This document shows positions 62,779 through 64,000 of a stretch of DNA of 64,000 nucleotides, one piece after another. The stretch is from assembly GCA_905250115.1 (NCBI GenBank), contig CAJNOI010000292.1, positions 1-64,000 of the forward strand. The letters are read 5' to 3'. Under the pieces are notes generated by a model. The model searched no databases. It saw only the letters and a list, made by a program, of their open reading frames with translations, and was not told the origin of the DNA. Both the position numbers and the translations under genes were made by a program. The number at the start of each line of letters is the position of its first letter. The stretch's first letter is position 1. This DNA is from Adineta steineri. Its lineage: Eukaryota > Rotifera > Eurotatoria > Adinetida > Adinetidae.

Positions 62779-63475
62779 TTAGAATCTGATAATAAAAATG
62801 AATATGAATGCAACAAGAGAAAGAAAAAAAGAGAACGTATATCAGATGTATATCGATATATGTATTCGTGTAGAAGATTTTGTAAGAACAGATAAACAAA
62901 GAGCGATATCTAGAATATAGTTTCGTTTATCGAGGGATGAATCGTTTCATCTTTGTCTTCTATTTCTGATTAACTTATAACATGCTTACAAATCGTTTTT
63001 GAGATTCTTGGCGACATCTTTTTTTTTCTCATAACAAAATCATAATTTTAAAATTTAAATTTCTCTTGATGTATGCATAGTACTTTTGTTGCTATTAATA
63101 AAAAGTTAATATTATTTTTCAATTGTTCCTTTAAAAAGACTGTAAAGTCAATTTCTTAGAAATATTATTTTGTAATATGGATGTTATTTATTTTGATATT
63201 AACAGAAGAAAATTTATAACAGAAAAAGAGTAAAATAAAATGAAGTTCTGTTAAGAAAAAGAATGAAACAGGAAAAGCAAATGTTAACAATAGCGAATAA
63301 TAAAAGAATAAGTCACTTTGTGGCTTGAATATTGAATGAAAAGATTGATCAAAATGTTTAAAAAAGAACAAGTTACTAATAGCATGATCAAAAATCTATG
63401 CGTTGTTTTTCTTTTTGACTGTGAACTGAAACGAAATAATCAAAATACATTTATATTATATATACGTACTATTTG
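62779..63475. other. Upstream region of Argonaute copy B
   Basis: Up to 63353 it is the inverted copy of 20642-21247; the last 120 bp are unique and border the next gene. Open frames here are not conserved between arms. Confidence 0.5.
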
Positions 63476-64000
63476 TTATTCATATAATTTTACCTCCTTA
63501 TCCTGTATTGAAATTGGACTAATATATTGAATATCAGGACGTCGTTGATATTCTTTATCATTAGGTCCTTTAATCCATAGGGTTATAGCAAAACGAAGTT
63601 CATTTAAATAATAATCTTTTTTCAATTCATCGTGAGTTCTGTGTTTTGTGTCCTGCCTTTGTCCATCTAAAAAGCAATAGATTTATGCAGAAATTTTATC
63701 AACTTTTCTCACATACTTGAGCTGACTAGCTTAAATACTTTCAATGGTTGTTTTTTCACTAATTCGTCGTTTGTAAGCATTATTACAACTAACTTTAGCC
63801 TAAATATAACTATAAAATACAAACAAATGCCAAATTTAAAACATACATCAGCTGTTGCATATTTTCTGTATATTTCGTCAATGGATACATTTTATAATTT
63901 CCAAGGTTAACATATATTGGATTACAAGAATTACCGTATGAACCATTTTTTTTGTATGGAAAAAAATCAAATAATGAATTGAAATAAATACATCCTTTAA
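63476..64000 (-). CDS. Partial multi-exon gene of unknown function (runs off right edge)
   Basis: Three exons on the minus strand, 64000-63847, 63799-63717 and 63666-63476, are linked by GTATGT donors and TTTAG acceptors and stay in phase (AT|G, TCA A|AT). The readable protein includes CIYFNSLFDFFPYKKNGSYG, LGNYKMYPLTKYTENMQQLM, NDELVKKQPLKVFKLVSS, and YYLNELRFAITLWIKGPNDK, ending DKEVKLYE with a stop at 63476 if the last GTAAAA is not used as a donor. No family recognised. The gene end lies about 120 bp outside the arm B boundary, and nothing like it is next to arm A. Confidence 0.6.

Larger units (their letters stand above)
57290..63353 (-). repeat. Arm B of the large inverted duplication
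   Basis: Reverse complement of 20642-26750. It covers the last HEAT units and C-terminus of the ART-NACHT-HEAT gene, the convergent intergenic DNA, and all of Argonaute B with its upstream region. The outer boundary at about 63353 is clean. Homology may continue further left, but the gap in arm A hides it. Confidence 0.93.

Noticed and set aside
1..64000. CRISPR arrays, bacterial operons, tRNA or rRNA genes
   Set aside because: None found by reading; spliced metazoan genes throughout make prokaryotic features implausible, and no convincing tRNA A/B box pair was noticed (not an exhaustive search).

Overview
The window is animal nuclear DNA: AT-rich, with compact intron-bearing genes (most introns about 45-70 bp, GT-AG) and clear metazoan orthologues (WDR20, SF3B6, Brahma/BRG1, Brat, hexokinase, RNF217). 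A bdelloid rotifer (Adineta/Rotaria type) fits best. The reasons are the small introns, a divergent Argonaute present twice, an ADP-ribosyltransferase-NACHT-HEAT receptor-like gene, and a large inverted duplication. The species call is an inference from style and gene content, not from a marker gene.

Left flank (1-20.6 kb): WDR20-type WD40 gene (-), SF3B6 (+), an ankyrin/discoidin-like/SAM-like multidomain gene (+), two long low-complexity genes (+), and a tandem OTU-like gene (+). Arm A (about 20.64-26.75 kb): Argonaute copy A (+) facing the 3' end of an ART-NACHT-HEAT-type gene (-), which is cut by a 100-N gap inside its HEAT array. Spacer (26.85-53.5 kb): a 5'-truncated Brat-type NHL gene, Brahma/BRG1 with its full domain set, a secreted 2H-phosphoesterase-like protein (-), a six-domain chitin-binding protein, membrane-anchored hexokinase, RNF217, and a small secreted cysteine-rich peptide with a CS-alpha-beta defensin pattern (-). 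Arm B (about 57.29-63.35 kb) is the reverse complement of arm A: the complete ART-NACHT-HEAT gene (+, 53.5-57.9 kb) converges on Argonaute copy B (-). A partial unknown gene (-) runs off the right edge.

The most striking structure is this inverted pair of Argonaute/ART-NACHT-HEAT convergent cassettes about 30 kb apart. The Argonaute genes are almost identical in exons and short introns, while the intergenic DNA differs by roughly a tenth and the receptor C-termini differ more. That gradient suggests local arm-to-arm gene conversion, or strong constraint on one gene. Both Argonaute copies keep the DEDH slicer residues, and the receptor keeps the R-S-ExE ART residues and the Walker A/B motifs. 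The cassette therefore pairs an RNA-silencing effector with a putative cell-intrinsic immune sensor.

Smaller items: a 173-bp hAT-type MITE with perfect 8-bp target duplications, an intronic element with 15-bp perfect inverted termini, a scattered family of GGGTGTGGGTG hairpins, a GC-AG intron in the RNF217 gene, and several signals of gene structure that automatic ORF calling would miss. Exon joins were checked by reading phase. For WDR20, SF3B6, Argonaute A, RNF217, hexokinase, the defensin-like gene and the ART-NACHT-HEAT gene, the summed exon lengths are exact multiples of three.
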